A stretch of DNA of 64,000 nucleotides from Pontibacter qinzhouensis (GCF_008017455.1 NZ_VRTY01000017.1:1-64000); one strand, 5' to 3'. Positions 17,493 through 26,869 are shown, counted from the stretch's first letter. Program-made: numbers and translations. Notes: generated by a model from the letters alone, not told the origin.

Positions 17493-19910
17493 ATGAAGAA
17501 TATTAAAATTTTGCTATTTGTTATTGGATTTTTTTCAACAACATTTCTTTTTGCGCAGAAAACGCAGCAAAACAAAGAAGAAATTAGAATAAAGCAACTT
17601 TTCAATTTTGACTGGAAATTCAAAAATGGTGACGTTCCGAATGCCCAAGATATAACCTTCGACGATAGTGGCTGGCGCAAGCTGGATTTACCACACGATT
17701 TCCAGATCGAGCTGCCCTGGGATAGTACTGCCAATAGAGGTCGTGGGTTTAAACCTCTGGGAGCAGCATGGTATAGAAAAACCTTTAAAGCAGATAGTAA
17801 CTGGAAAGGAAAACAGATCCTGCTTGATTTTGAAGGCATTATGCTATCAGGAGAAGCCTGGTTGAACGGGAAAAAAATCGGGCGAACTCCTTACGGCTAT
17901 CTCGGTTTTGAAGCGGATATATCAGATATCATTAATTACGACGCCGACAATGTAATTGCCGTTCGTTCTACTACAGAAGGCAATTCCCGATGGTACACCG
18001 GTGGCGGAATCTACCGCGATGTGCATTTGGTGGTAAAAGATCCGGTTTCTATCGCACGCCATGGTATTTTTATAACCACTCCAAAAATTACTGATCAGAA
18101 TGCTGAAGTCAGTGTACAAGTGGAAGTGGCAGGAATTAAGGATAAGGAATTAGATGTCGAGATAATTACTAAGATATTTTCTCCGGATGGAAAACAAGTA
18201 GCCGAAACTAAAACGTTGGCTCCGAAAAAATCAAAATTGGTTGAAATAGAAGTGCCATTACCAAAGGTTAACATCGCTAATCCACAGCTTTGGTCCACCG
18301 AAACACCAAACCTATATTCTGCTGAAGTTTCATTGGTTTTGAACGGCAAAGTAGTGGATAGACTTACTAAGAGGTTTGGAATTCGTACCTTAGAATTCTC
18401 TAAAGAATTCGGGTTTAAATTAAACGGCAAAAAGGTCTTTCTAAAAGGTATTGCCAATCATCACGACTTAGGTGCGGTAGGAGCGGCTGCTTATGAAACT
18501 TCGATTGCCAGAATGATGGATAAAATTAAGGCTTTTGGCTTCAATCATATCCGTACCTCGCACAATCCATATTCCGAATCATTTTATGACCTTGCAGACG
18601 AAAAGGGAATTCTGGTAGTGAACGAACTTTACGATAAATGGGGCAGCAAAGTCGCCTGGGCAGGAAGTGAACCATGGAATGACATCTGGTATGATAATAT
18701 TAAGGAGTGGGTTAAACGCGACCGGAACCATCCTTCCGTAATTATGTGGAGTTTCGGGAACGAATTACAGTTTCAGGAAGAACGTTGGGAATGGCCAACA
18801 AGCGACTGGGGGGTAACGACCTACCGCATTATGGATGTAGTGGCGAAACGTTATGATCCTACCCGTAAAACGACAGTTGGTATGTATCCTGCCCGAGCTG
18901 GCGGTATTATCAGAGCCAACCCTGATTTCCGTATCAAAGAGAACATTGTTCCACCCGAATTGTCTGTAGCAACCGATGTTGCCAGTATTAACTATACCTG
19001 GGAGGATTATCAGGAGTATCTGAAGCATGCACCCGATATGATAATTTATCAAAGTGAGGCAGTAACGAACGAATTGGCGGCTCCTTTCTTCGGAATGGAC
19101 AGGGAGAAAATGGTTGGTTTGGCTTATTGGGGCGCTATCGAATATTGGGGCGAATCGCAGGGGTGGCCAAGAAAGGGCTGGAACTATTCCTTTTTCAATC
19201 ATGCCATGGAGCCTTTTCCTCAGGCATGGTTAACCAAAAGCATTTTTGAAGACAAACCGGTAGTATATATTGGTATGGTTGATAATGAGGGAGAGATGAA
19301 AATGTGGAACGATCAGGTAGTAGGCCAAAAGGTTGTCTCGTCGCACTGGAATCGACAAAACGGTGAAAAGTATAATCTCTATACTTATACGAATGCCGAT
19401 GAAGTGGAATTGTTTGTGAATGGGAAATCGATAGGTGTGCAGCAAAATTCTACAGACGTGAGAAAACGCAATACTATTTATTGGCAAAACATTCCTTATT
19501 CTCCTGGCAAAATTACCGCAATCGCCCGAAAGGGAGGTAAAGTTGTAGCACAACACGAACTGGAAACAACCGGAAAAGCAGTCGCATTAAAAGTAGAAAC
19601 TGAAAATACCGGCTGGAAAGCGGATGGTATGGATCTTCAGTACGTAAAAGTTTATGCTGTTGACAGTAAAGGGCGCAAAGTACCTACTGCAACAGGAGAG
19701 GTTACTTTTGATGTAAGTGGAGCAGCACGTTTAATTGCGGTAGATAATGGCAACCACTCAAGCGACGATTTGTTTGCAGGCAATAAGAAGGCATTTCACT
19801 ATGGCTTTGCTATGGCCATTTTACGTTCAGAACAAAAAGCTGGAAACGTAAAATTGAATGTTACAGCACCAGGACTGAAACCGGTAAAGAAAACCTTAGT
19901 AGTGAAATAA
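17493..19910 (+). CDS. Secreted GH2 family beta-galactosidase-like enzyme, 805 aa
   Basis: A signal peptide ends near residue 22 (FLFAQ). Domains in order are the GH2 sugar-binding jelly roll (about 30-190), an Ig-like domain (about 195-300), a TIM barrel (about 305-590), a DUF4982-like domain (about 610-680) and a C-terminal GH2 Ig-like domain (about 690-805). The acid/base is Glu424 in WSFGNELQF and the nucleophile is Glu522 in YQSEAVTNE. The barrel opening KKVFLKGIANHHDLGAVGAA is typical of the beta-galactosidase-like GH2 group with this architecture. The gene follows the GH106 gene by 39 bases. A small fragment of its 3' part recurs at about 20100-20190. Confidence 0.88.
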   Translation: MKNIKILLFVIGFFSTTFLFAQKTQQNKEEIRIKQLFNFDWKFKNGDVPNAQDITFDDSGWRKLDLPHDFQIELPWDSTANRGRGFKPLGAAWYRKTFKADSNWKGKQILLDFEGIMLSGEAWLNGKKIGRTPYGYLGFEADISDIINYDADNVIAVRSTTEGNSRWYTGGGIYRDVHLVVKDPVSIARHGIFITTPKITDQNAEVSVQVEVAGIKDKELDVEIITKIFSPDGKQVAETKTLAPKKSKLVEIEVPLPKVNIANPQLWSTETPNLYSAEVSLVLNGKVVDRLTKRFGIRTLEFSKEFGFKLNGKKVFLKGIANHHDLGAVGAAAYETSIARMMDKIKAFGFNHIRTSHNPYSESFYDLADEKGILVVNELYDKWGSKVAWAGSEPWNDIWYDNIKEWVKRDRNHPSVIMWSFGNELQFQEERWEWPTSDWGVTTYRIMDVVAKRYDPTRKTTVGMYPARAGGIIRANPDFRIKENIVPPELSVATDVASINYTWEDYQEYLKHAPDMIIYQSEAVTNELAAPFFGMDREKMVGLAYWGAIEYWGESQGWPRKGWNYSFFNHAMEPFPQAWLTKSIFEDKPVVYIGMVDNEGEMKMWNDQVVGQKVVSSHWNRQNGEKYNLYTYTNADEVELFVNGKSIGVQQNSTDVRKRNTIYWQNIPYSPGKITAIARKGGKVVAQHELETTGKAVALKVETENTGWKADGMDLQYVKVYAVDSKGRKVPTATGEVTFDVSGAARLIAVDNGNHSSDDLFAGNKKAFHYGFAMAILRSEQKAGNVKLNVTAPGLKPVKKTLVVK

Positions 19911-20099
19911 ACTGTTGTTTATGATCAAGTTCTGATTCAGTCCTTTCATTTTTACAAAAGATCCGAATTTGATAAATCAACGAAAATCTTAATATTACTT
20001 ACCGAAAAACAAACGCGTGCGAATTTAAAATTGAGCTAACTCAAGCATGGTGCCATCCTGCCGATCACTGCTTCCGAAGTGAAGGCAATGGCTGCTGAG

Positions 20100-20190
20100 C
20101 ACTCTATCGTCAAAACGGCTAAGCCTGTGTGTTGCGTCCTTCGGCTGCAACCGGAGAACTTACTTTTAGTGTAAGTAGAGCAGCACATTA
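20100..20190 (+). pseudogene. Fragment of a GH2 gene 3' region
   Basis: The stretch from about 20140 to 20189 matches the upstream gene's segment at about 19685-19735 encoding PTATGEVTFDVSGAARLI. Here it reads roughly AATGELTFSVSRAAH. It is cut at 20191 by the inverted-repeat end of an IS3-like remnant. This shows that a further GH2 copy once lay here and was broken by the insertion. Confidence 0.65.
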
Positions 20191-20493
20191 TGGAGTTGTT
20201 ACCTTTAACTGGAGACCTTTTTTAGGCAGATTTAGAGAAACGATTAAATCTGACTAAGATGGAAAGACGTGTATTTGATACCTCCTTTAAACGGATGGCT
20301 ATTGACCTCTCCTATGCGAGGGGATCAGTAAAAGAGGTAGCAGACGAGTTTGGAATTGATCTAGTCGGCTGAGCAAATGGCGGCAGAAGGACAGTTCACG
20401 AGTAGGTAGCTCACTCCTTGCCAGTATGAGAACCTATTATACAACCAAGCTGTGGCTGCCTAAAAAAGTACCCAGTAAAACATTGCAATTCCA
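20191..20493 (+). mobile_element. Internally deleted IS3-family element (copy 2)
   Basis: From 20260 the + strand encodes MERRVFDTSFKRMAIDLSYA followed by VKEVADEFGID, the same orfA start as in the minus-strand copy at 5872-6700. After a stop it jumps to DNA matching the extreme 3' end of that copy (from about 20424). The two ends form imperfect ~39-bp inverted repeats: TGGAGTTGTTACCTTTAACT at 20191 and, inverted at 20493, TGGAATTGCAATGTTTTACT. Only about 300 bp remain, so it cannot move by itself but could be cross-mobilised. No clear target duplication was found. Confidence 0.8.
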
Positions 20494-20583
20494 GTCAGAC
20501 GTATCGTTTGGTTTCAAAATAAAGAGCCAGAAGTTTCGGGGCTATACAGGTCATTCAGAAGCGGATTCTTTAAATTGTTTTAT

Positions 20584-20637
20584 AAGAACAGAGCTGTTGC
20601 AGTCGTTTGTCCGGCTGCAGCGGCTCTGTTCTTTTTT
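20584..20637 (+). terminator. Strong stem-loop terminator
   Basis: AGAACAGAGC pairs perfectly with GCTCTGTTCT, and the stem continues inward through TGTTGCAG / CTGCAGCG with G-T pairs, giving about 18 bp. It is followed by TTTTTT. It lies downstream of the IS remnant and probably ends transcripts coming from the GH106-GH2 pair. Confidence 0.82.
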
Positions 20638-21206
20638 AGTATAAGAAAAACATGCTGCTTTAGAGCTTAATCGACCCGCACAACCACCTTATTGTCAAGT
20701 ACTGCAAAGTAGAATCAGAACCTCCAGGGCTGGGTTCATCCGTCAGCTTTTTTCACTGAAAGGCCCTCCTCTAGGTACTTGGTCATGTTTTTATAAGTAT
20801 TTCCTGACCGTTACTCTTGTGATAGCTATAGGTTTCATTATTATTTTACTTCTATGTTCTTAAAATAGGAATAGCTACCTCATAGTTTTTATTTCAAAGT
20901 TCATTTTCAAAATCGATGTCTACTTTGCGTTTAGCGGTAGAACATTTCTTTCTGACCATGTAAAAGTACCTTATCACAAGGCTAAGGGTATGGTGAAATT
21001 TAGTTTCTGTAATAGGCAGGAGCAAAGTTTTCGGTGTTGATTTTGGCTTATACTGGAGCCTGCATTAGCAGGTGTTTCGATTAAATTTTTTTGCTACCTG
21101 GTTTTGTGTGTCATCAATCTGCTATGTTTCAGGAAAATATTAGATTAAATGCGAATACTAATTAGTTTTGTGAAACACATATCTTCTTGCATCTAGTTAA
21201 ATATAA
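20638..21206. other. Intergenic stretch, no gene recognised
   Basis: Nothing coding could be supported on either strand. A TAGTTTTG sequence at 21163-21170 resembles a Bacteroidota -7 promoter box and lies 37 bases before the GH2 start; no TTTG was seen at the expected -33 spacing. Confidence 0.4.
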
Positions 21207-23672
21207 ATGAGTTCTAACTACTATATCAAAAGAGACGTTTTCTTTCAGAAACTGAGGTTTATCTTCTTACTGGCCTTACTATCAATAGCGACAACTTCTT
21301 TTGCGCAGGTAAGGGTGGTAACAGAGCTGCGCGACAACTGGAAATTCCGGAAAGGTCAAGATGAGGCAGCTTACCAAAAAGAGTTTAATGACAAGAGCTG
21401 GCAAACGGTTACAGTGCCACACGACTGGGCCATATATGGACCTTTCAGTAAGGAAGTAGATAAGCAGGAAGTAGCCATTGTGCAGAACAACGAAAAGGTA
21501 GCCACCGAGAAAACCGGTAGAACCGGGGCGCTTCCTTACATTGGCGAAGGCTGGTACAGAAATACATTTACGCTGCCACATTATAAGCCGGGGCAAAAAG
21601 TGATACTGCTTTTCGAGGGGGCCATGAGCGAGCCAAAAGTATATCTGAACGGCGAAAAGGTGGGGGAATGGAATTTTGGGTACAATTACTTTTACTTCGA
21701 TGTAAGCGAGCATATAGTAGCCAGTAAGCCAAATACACTGGCAGTTCAATTGTCGAACAAAGGCTTATCGTCGAGGTGGTACCCCGGGGCTGGTTTGTAC
21801 CGCAAGGTGCAGGTTATCGTTAAGAACCAGGAGAGCATAGACCAGTGGGGCACGTTTATCACCACACCCTTTGTCTCTGCCGGTCTGGCTAAAGTGAACA
21901 TCAAAACGAAAGTATCCGGAGAGAATATACGGCTAGTTACTTCTATTGTAGATGCAGCAGGAGAAACGGTTGCAACAGACGAAACACAGACTATTTTTGC
22001 CAACGAATTTGAGCAAAACATAGGTGTAAAAAACCCGAAGCTCTGGAGCCCCGAATCACCGAACCTTTATACGGCCGTAACCCGCCTGTATATAGGCAAC
22101 GAGCTGAAGGATGAAATAACCACCCGCTTTGGCATCCGCGCCATCAGTTACCAGGCAGGCGTTGGATTTAGCTTGAACGGAGAAGTGCGCAAGTTCAAAG
22201 GTGTATGCTTGCACCACGACCTGGGCCCGCTGGGTGCTGCGGTTAACAAGGCGGCGTTGCGCAGGCAATTGCAGATACTGAAAGACATGGGCTGCGACGC
22301 CATCAGGAGTTCCCATAACATGCCCTCTATAGAGCAACTGGAGCTGTGTGATGAGTTGGGCTTTATGTTTCTGGCAGAATCGTTTGACGAGTGGGAAAAG
22401 CCAAAAGTTAAAAATGGTTATAACCGTTTTTTCCAGACCGATGCCGAGAAAGATATTGTGAACCTGGTGCATGCCACCCGCAACCACCCCTGTATTGTGA
22501 TGTGGAGCTCCGGCAACGAGGTACCCGACCAGCATGGTGCTGAGGGTGTAAAACATGCCAAGCGCCTGCAGGAAATATTTCGTAGGGAAGACCCCACGCG
22601 CCCCGTAACTGTTGGTATGGATCAGGTGAAAGCTACCATGGCCTCCGGGTTTGGTGCCGTACTGGATGTGCCTGGCCTGAATTACCGCACGCATTTATAC
22701 GAGGATGCTTTTAAAGCTTTTCCGCAAGGCTTCATCCTTGGTTCAGAAACGGCTTCTACTGTTAGCTCAAGAGGCGTATACAAGTTCCCGGTAGAGAAAG
22801 GTCCTGAAAAAACATATCCTGACGGGCAGTCTTCTTCTTACGACCTTGAATACTGCAACTGGTCAAATATACCGGAAGACGATTTTATACTGCAGGACAC
22901 CAAGCCCTGGGTTATCGGGCAATTTGTATGGACTGGCTTCGATTATCTGGGAGAACCAACACCCTACGACAACTTCTGGCCTTCGCGCAGCTCTTACTTC
23001 GGCATAAACGACCTGGCCGGGCTGCCTAAAGATCGGTATTTTTTGTACAGGAGCCAGTGGAACGCACAGGATCAGACGCTGCATATGCTCCCGCACTGGA
23101 ATTGGGCCGGCAGGGAAGGACAGGTAACCCCCATCTTTGTATACACTAACCACGATAGCGCAGAGCTTTTTATAAACGGCAAAAGCATGGGCGTGCAACG
23201 CAAAAACAACGCAAGCCCGCTGCACCGCTACCGCCTGATGTGGATGGATGTGAAATATGAACCTGGTACAGTACGCGTAGTCGCTTTTGATAAAGATGGC
23301 AAACCAGCAACTGAAAAAACGATGGTAACAGCCGGGAAGCCCCACAAGCTGGTGCTGGAGTCGGACCGCAAAATTATAACTGCCGACGGACAGGATATTT
23401 CTTTTGTTACCGTGTCGGTGGTTGATGAAAAAGGAAATCCTTACCCGCTGTCAAACGACCAGTTAACCTTTAGTGTAAGCGGTAACGGGAAATACCTGGC
23501 AGCCTGCAACGGAGACGCTACCTCGCTCGAACAGTTTCACCTGCCCACCATGAAGTTGTTCAGTGGCAAACTCGTGGTGCTGGTGCAGTCTACCACAAAA
23601 CCTGGCAATATTAAGTTATCTGTAAAAGGCAAAAACTTAAAGGCTGCCGAACTTCTGTTGCAATCCAGGTGA
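21207..23672 (+). CDS. Secreted GH2 family beta-galactosidase-like enzyme, 821 aa
   Basis: A signal peptide ends near residue 34 (IATTSFAQ). The architecture equals that of the GH2 at 17493-19910: sugar-binding domain (about 40-205), Ig-like domain, TIM barrel (about 320-600), DUF4982-like domain and C-terminal Ig-like domain. The acid/base is Glu438 in WSSGNEVPD and the nucleophile is Glu514 in LGSETASTVSS. The sugar-binding domain has an extra loop (about residues 75-110, KEVDKQEVAIVQNNEKVATE) that could shape substrate choice. Codon use and GC look closer to the downstream half of the window than to the genes before 20 kb. It is a single gene flanked by large gaps. Confidence 0.88.
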   Translation: MSSNYYIKRDVFFQKLRFIFLLALLSIATTSFAQVRVVTELRDNWKFRKGQDEAAYQKEFNDKSWQTVTVPHDWAIYGPFSKEVDKQEVAIVQNNEKVATEKTGRTGALPYIGEGWYRNTFTLPHYKPGQKVILLFEGAMSEPKVYLNGEKVGEWNFGYNYFYFDVSEHIVASKPNTLAVQLSNKGLSSRWYPGAGLYRKVQVIVKNQESIDQWGTFITTPFVSAGLAKVNIKTKVSGENIRLVTSIVDAAGETVATDETQTIFANEFEQNIGVKNPKLWSPESPNLYTAVTRLYIGNELKDEITTRFGIRAISYQAGVGFSLNGEVRKFKGVCLHHDLGPLGAAVNKAALRRQLQILKDMGCDAIRSSHNMPSIEQLELCDELGFMFLAESFDEWEKPKVKNGYNRFFQTDAEKDIVNLVHATRNHPCIVMWSSGNEVPDQHGAEGVKHAKRLQEIFRREDPTRPVTVGMDQVKATMASGFGAVLDVPGLNYRTHLYEDAFKAFPQGFILGSETASTVSSRGVYKFPVEKGPEKTYPDGQSSSYDLEYCNWSNIPEDDFILQDTKPWVIGQFVWTGFDYLGEPTPYDNFWPSRSSYFGINDLAGLPKDRYFLYRSQWNAQDQTLHMLPHWNWAGREGQVTPIFVYTNHDSAELFINGKSMGVQRKNNASPLHRYRLMWMDVKYEPGTVRVVAFDKDGKPATEKTMVTAGKPHKLVLESDRKIITADGQDISFVTVSVVDEKGNPYPLSNDQLTFSVSGNGKYLAACNGDATSLEQFHLPTMKLFSGKLVVLVQSTTKPGNIKLSVKGKNLKAAELLLQSR

Positions 23673-23775
23673 AGAAGATGAGATGGTTGGCCTAATAGCT
23701 GGTTAATTTTACCACCTAAGAACAGGCAAGAAAGTTTTGTCATATTAATTACCGGCATGTCAGTGTAAGTTTCTA

Positions 23776-23833
23776 AATTATTCGAATGAAACCAGCCTCC
23801 AAAAGGTTTTTCGTCAGTTTTTTGCCAAGGGTC
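23776..23833 (-). repeat. 57-bp intergenic repeat, copy 1 (inverted)
   Basis: On the minus strand it reads from ACCCTTGGC through CCTTTTGGAGGC to TTTCATTCGAATAATT. It is the first copy in the window; none was seen upstream. Confidence 0.75.
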
Positions 23834-23910
23834 TAGCCGACATGCTTTAGATAAAAATACTTGCTGCCATACGTTTCCACATTTAGTCAAACCTCTTTAC
23901 ACTGTTAAGT

Positions 23911-23955
23911 AGGAGGGTGTCATTACTGCTTGGTAAGTAATAATGGGACCCTCCT
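23911..23955. terminator. Stem-loop after the GH2 gene
   Basis: AGGAGGGT pairs with ACCCTCCT, and inside it ATTACT pairs with AGTAAT across a small internal loop. There is no T-run, so it may be a weak or Rho-assisted terminator or a transcript-stabilising hairpin. Confidence 0.5.
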
Positions 23956-24169
23956 ATATAAGTATGGCTGCTGATTTAGCTGATATTTAGCCTTATAACC
24001 TCAATTTCTGATTTGTATTTTAGGGCAGCAGCGAGTTTAGCTTTTGAACCTATGCGCTTGGTAAATGCCTTTACTGCAATAAAGTAAGTTTAAGAAGTAA
24101 CAGGCATGATTTGCCAAAATACCCCCTTCAATTACAAATTTCCCCCACCTCCCAAAAGATGCGATCAAG

Positions 24170-24177
24170 TATATTTG
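24170..24177 (+). promoter_or_regulatory. Candidate -7 promoter element before the double-GH43 gene
   Basis: TATATTTG matches the Bacteroidota -7 consensus TAnnTTTG and lies 160 bases before the chosen start. The same ATATTTGTCTA context recurs at 26862 before the SusC operon leader. The -33 element is not clear. The rest of 23834-24336 shows nothing else recognisable. Confidence 0.4.
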
Positions 24178-24336
24178 TCTAACAAATGTTTAGTAGTTAT
24201 AATAATAGCTGCCAAAGAGAGACGATCGCATAATCTTTAAAGTGTTTTTTTTACATTTATGCACTTTCTTCTATTATATTTGATTGTATCTCATTGCCTA
24301 CAATTTGCTAGCAGTAGCTTTAAAATTAGATGCCCT

Positions 24337-26550
24337 ATGTTTCTCAGAAAAGAAAAAGTAAAAAAGTACATCAGCTTTTGCCTCATGCTGGGCTTGTTGT
24401 CATCGGCTTGTTCCACCCTCAAAACCGACAGCTCCGATAAGAGAAGCAATGCCACAACGGCAGGTGTGCCGGAGGAAAAATATTCAGCTTACCTGTTTAC
24501 TTACTTTACCGGAAATAGCAAAGCCGAAGAGGCCATACGGTTTGCTATCAGCAACGATGGCTACAACTACAGGGCGCTCAATAATAACAAACCGGTAATC
24601 AAGTCAGAGGATATCAGTTCTACCGGGGGGGTGCGCGACCCGCACATTCTGCGTGGCGCCGATGGCAAAACGTTTTACATGGTGGTTACCGACATGGTGT
24701 CGGCTAATGGCTGGAGCTCGAACAGAGCCATGGTGCTGCTCAAGTCAAACGACCTCGTAAACTGGACTTCCAGTGTGGTCAATATCCAGAATAGATTTTC
24801 TGGTAACGAGGACCTGCTGCGGGTGTGGGCGCCACAAACTATTTATGACCCCGAGGCAAAGAAATATATGGTGTATTTCTCTATGAAACACGGCAACGAC
24901 CCGGATAAAATCTACTACGCCTACACCAACAAAGACTTTACTGACCTGGAGTCGGAGCCGAAGCAGCTCTTTTTCAGCCCGACCAACAACGCAGCCATCG
25001 ACGGCGACATTATCTACAAAGATGGTAAATACCACATGTTCTTTAAAACCGAAGATGCCGGCTCTGGCCTGAAAGTAGCCGTGTCGGATAAACTGACAGA
25101 AGGCTATGTACTACGCGATAAGTTTGTGCAGCAGACAAAAGATCCGGTAGAAGGATCGGGTGTGTTTAAGCTCAACAATGGCGAAGGCTACATCCTGATG
25201 TACGATGTGTATACCAAAGGGAAGTACCAGTTTACGAAAACCAAAGATCTGGAAAACTTTGAGGTGGTAGACGATGCCATCAGCATGAATTTCCATCCGC
25301 GCCACGGTACAGTATTGCCTATAACTGCCAAAGAGGCCGAAGCGCTGGTGAGCAAATGGGGCACCATAGATGAAGCCGCCTTAGCGCCACAGGCAGAGGC
25401 TATTAAAAAAATAAATGTAGTGGTAGATACAGCAGCTAAAAAGGTATACCTGCCTGTAAAACCAGGAACAGATGTAAAAGCCTTCGATCCGGATTTCAGC
25501 GCGATGCCCGGTATTACTGTTTCGCCCAAAGGCGCGCAGAACTTTGCCGCCGGACCAGTAACCTATAATGTTACTATAGCAGGTAAAGCTCCACAAGCCT
25601 ACCAGGCCATTGTGAAAAATGACCACAACCCGGTATTGGCTGGCCTGTATGCCGACCCCGATATTATTTATTCTGAAAAAACAGGCAAGTTCTACATTTA
25701 CCCCACCAGCGATGGCTTTACCGGCTGGGCTGGTACGTATTTTAAAGCCTTTTCTTCTCCTGACCTGGTAAACTGGAAAGACGAAGGCGTGATACTGGAC
25801 CTGAACAAAGATGTGAGCTGGGCCGACCGAAATGCCTGGGCTCCCTGCATTATCGAGAAGAAAGTAAACGGTGCCTACAAATACTATTACTACTTTACAG
25901 CAGCACAAAAAATAGGTGTGGCAGTAGCCGATAACCCTACTGGACCATTTGTAGATTCCGGCAAACCTCTAATTGATAAGTTTCCGGAAGGTGTTACCCG
26001 CGGGCAGCAGATTGACCCCGACGTATTTACTGACCCTAAGACCGGAAAGAGCTACCTCTACTGGGGCAACGGCTATATGGCTGCCGCAGAGTTAAACACC
26101 GATATGGTATCGCTCAAGCCAGGTACAACCAAAATTCTGACACCAGTGAGGTCTTATAACGAGGGTACGCATGTGTTCTACCGAAACGGCAAGTACTATT
26201 TTATGTGGTCAGAAAACGACACCCGCGACGAAAATTACCAGGTGCGTTACGGTACCTCCAACTCCCCAACCGGAAAAATAAGCGTGCCGGAGAATAACCT
26301 GGTGCTGGTAAAAGATACAACTTCCGGTATTTTAGGCACCGGGCATCATTCTACTATTCAATTACCAGGTACAGATACGTGGTATATCGTGTATCACCGC
26401 TTCAACTATCCGAAAGGTGCTGCTATGGGAGAGGCTGCCGGCTACAATCGCGAGGTCAGCATCGATAAAATGGAGTTTAACCCGGATGGCACCATAAAGC
26501 CGGTAAAACCGACTCATGAAGGCATAAAGCCTGTCAGCTTAAATAAGTAA
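24337..26550 (+). CDS. Lipoprotein with two GH43 domains
   Basis: The start at 24337 gives a clean lipoprotein signal (KKYISFCLMLGLLSSAC, Cys near residue 25). An in-frame ATG 26 codons upstream would add a second hydrophobic stretch. Domain 1 (about 45-345) is a GH43-type propeller with GGVRDPHIL near its start and DGDIIYKDGKYHMFFK. A small Ig-like linker follows (about 355-425, ending VKND). Domain 2 (about 430-725) is a classical GH43 with LAGLYADPDIIYSE (catalytic Asp), GQQIDPDVFTDPKTGKSYLYWG, and RSYNEGTHVFYRNGKYYFMWS (acid Glu). Domain 2 looks like an alpha-arabinofuranosidase or beta-xylosidase; domain 1 is more divergent. Both act outside the cytoplasm, anchored by lipid. Confidence 0.82.
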   Translation: MFLRKEKVKKYISFCLMLGLLSSACSTLKTDSSDKRSNATTAGVPEEKYSAYLFTYFTGNSKAEEAIRFAISNDGYNYRALNNNKPVIKSEDISSTGGVRDPHILRGADGKTFYMVVTDMVSANGWSSNRAMVLLKSNDLVNWTSSVVNIQNRFSGNEDLLRVWAPQTIYDPEAKKYMVYFSMKHGNDPDKIYYAYTNKDFTDLESEPKQLFFSPTNNAAIDGDIIYKDGKYHMFFKTEDAGSGLKVAVSDKLTEGYVLRDKFVQQTKDPVEGSGVFKLNNGEGYILMYDVYTKGKYQFTKTKDLENFEVVDDAISMNFHPRHGTVLPITAKEAEALVSKWGTIDEAALAPQAEAIKKINVVVDTAAKKVYLPVKPGTDVKAFDPDFSAMPGITVSPKGAQNFAAGPVTYNVTIAGKAPQAYQAIVKNDHNPVLAGLYADPDIIYSEKTGKFYIYPTSDGFTGWAGTYFKAFSSPDLVNWKDEGVILDLNKDVSWADRNAWAPCIIEKKVNGAYKYYYYFTAAQKIGVAVADNPTGPFVDSGKPLIDKFPEGVTRGQQIDPDVFTDPKTGKSYLYWGNGYMAAAELNTDMVSLKPGTTKILTPVRSYNEGTHVFYRNGKYYFMWSENDTRDENYQVRYGTSNSPTGKISVPENNLVLVKDTTSGILGTGHHSTIQLPGTDTWYIVYHRFNYPKGAAMGEAAGYNREVSIDKMEFNPDGTIKPVKPTHEGIKPVSLNK

Positions 26551-26572
26551 CCAGGTTTTTACCCTTACAAAG

Positions 26573-26722
26573 ATGAGCATCACGAAGAAACTACTCTGGA
26601 TAACTTTGCTGGCGCTGCTATTGGTGCCAGCAACAGGTAATGCTCAAAAAAAGGCTAAGTTGCCCATAACAAATCAACAACTCCAAAAACTAATAAAAAT
26701 GCTTCCAGATGGGCCATTGTAG
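26573..26722 (+). pseudogene. Truncated 49-codon ORF encoding a signal peptide only
   Basis: The ATG at 26573 opens a good signal peptide (KKLLWITLLALLLVPATGNA) followed by QKKAKLPI. From about 26661 the frame enters a repeated intergenic sequence also present at 36471-36570 and stops at a TAG ending at 26722. The ORF therefore seems to be the 5' end of a lost exported protein gene, cut by arrival of the repeat. It lies 22 bases after the double-GH43 gene, so the lost gene was probably the next member of that operon. Confidence 0.6.
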
Positions 26723-26755
26723 TGCCTTTTACAGCATTTTTAATATGGTGAAGCT
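26661..26755 (+). repeat. ~95-bp intergenic repeat shared with 36471-36570
   Basis: Both copies contain CATAACAAATCA, then CAACTCC, AAAATGCTTC, CCTTTT and GCATTT/ACATTT followed by a TGGTGAAG or TGGCGAAG box. Identity is high with small gaps. The second copy directly follows a 57-bp repeat; this one does not. Confidence 0.65.
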
Positions 26756-26861
26756 CCTAAGCTTAGCACCCAAAAAAGCTGTTCTTGCTATAGTTTGCTC
26801 TCATTAATGCCATTAGACTGAAAAAAAAATTAAAAGTTATGTGTCAATTATATAAATTTCC

Positions 26862-26869
26862 TATATTTG
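26862..26869 (+). promoter_or_regulatory. Candidate promoter of the SusC-sulfatase operon
   Basis: TATATTTG fits the Bacteroidota -7 element and lies about 95 bases before the leader-peptide ATG. A TTATG about 20 bases upstream could be a weak -33 element. It is the best promoter-like signal in the long gap before susC. Confidence 0.45.

Noticed and set aside
24259-24336. Upstream in-frame start for the double-GH43 lipoprotein
   Set aside because: It would put a second hydrophobic stretch before the clear lipoprotein signal starting at 24337.
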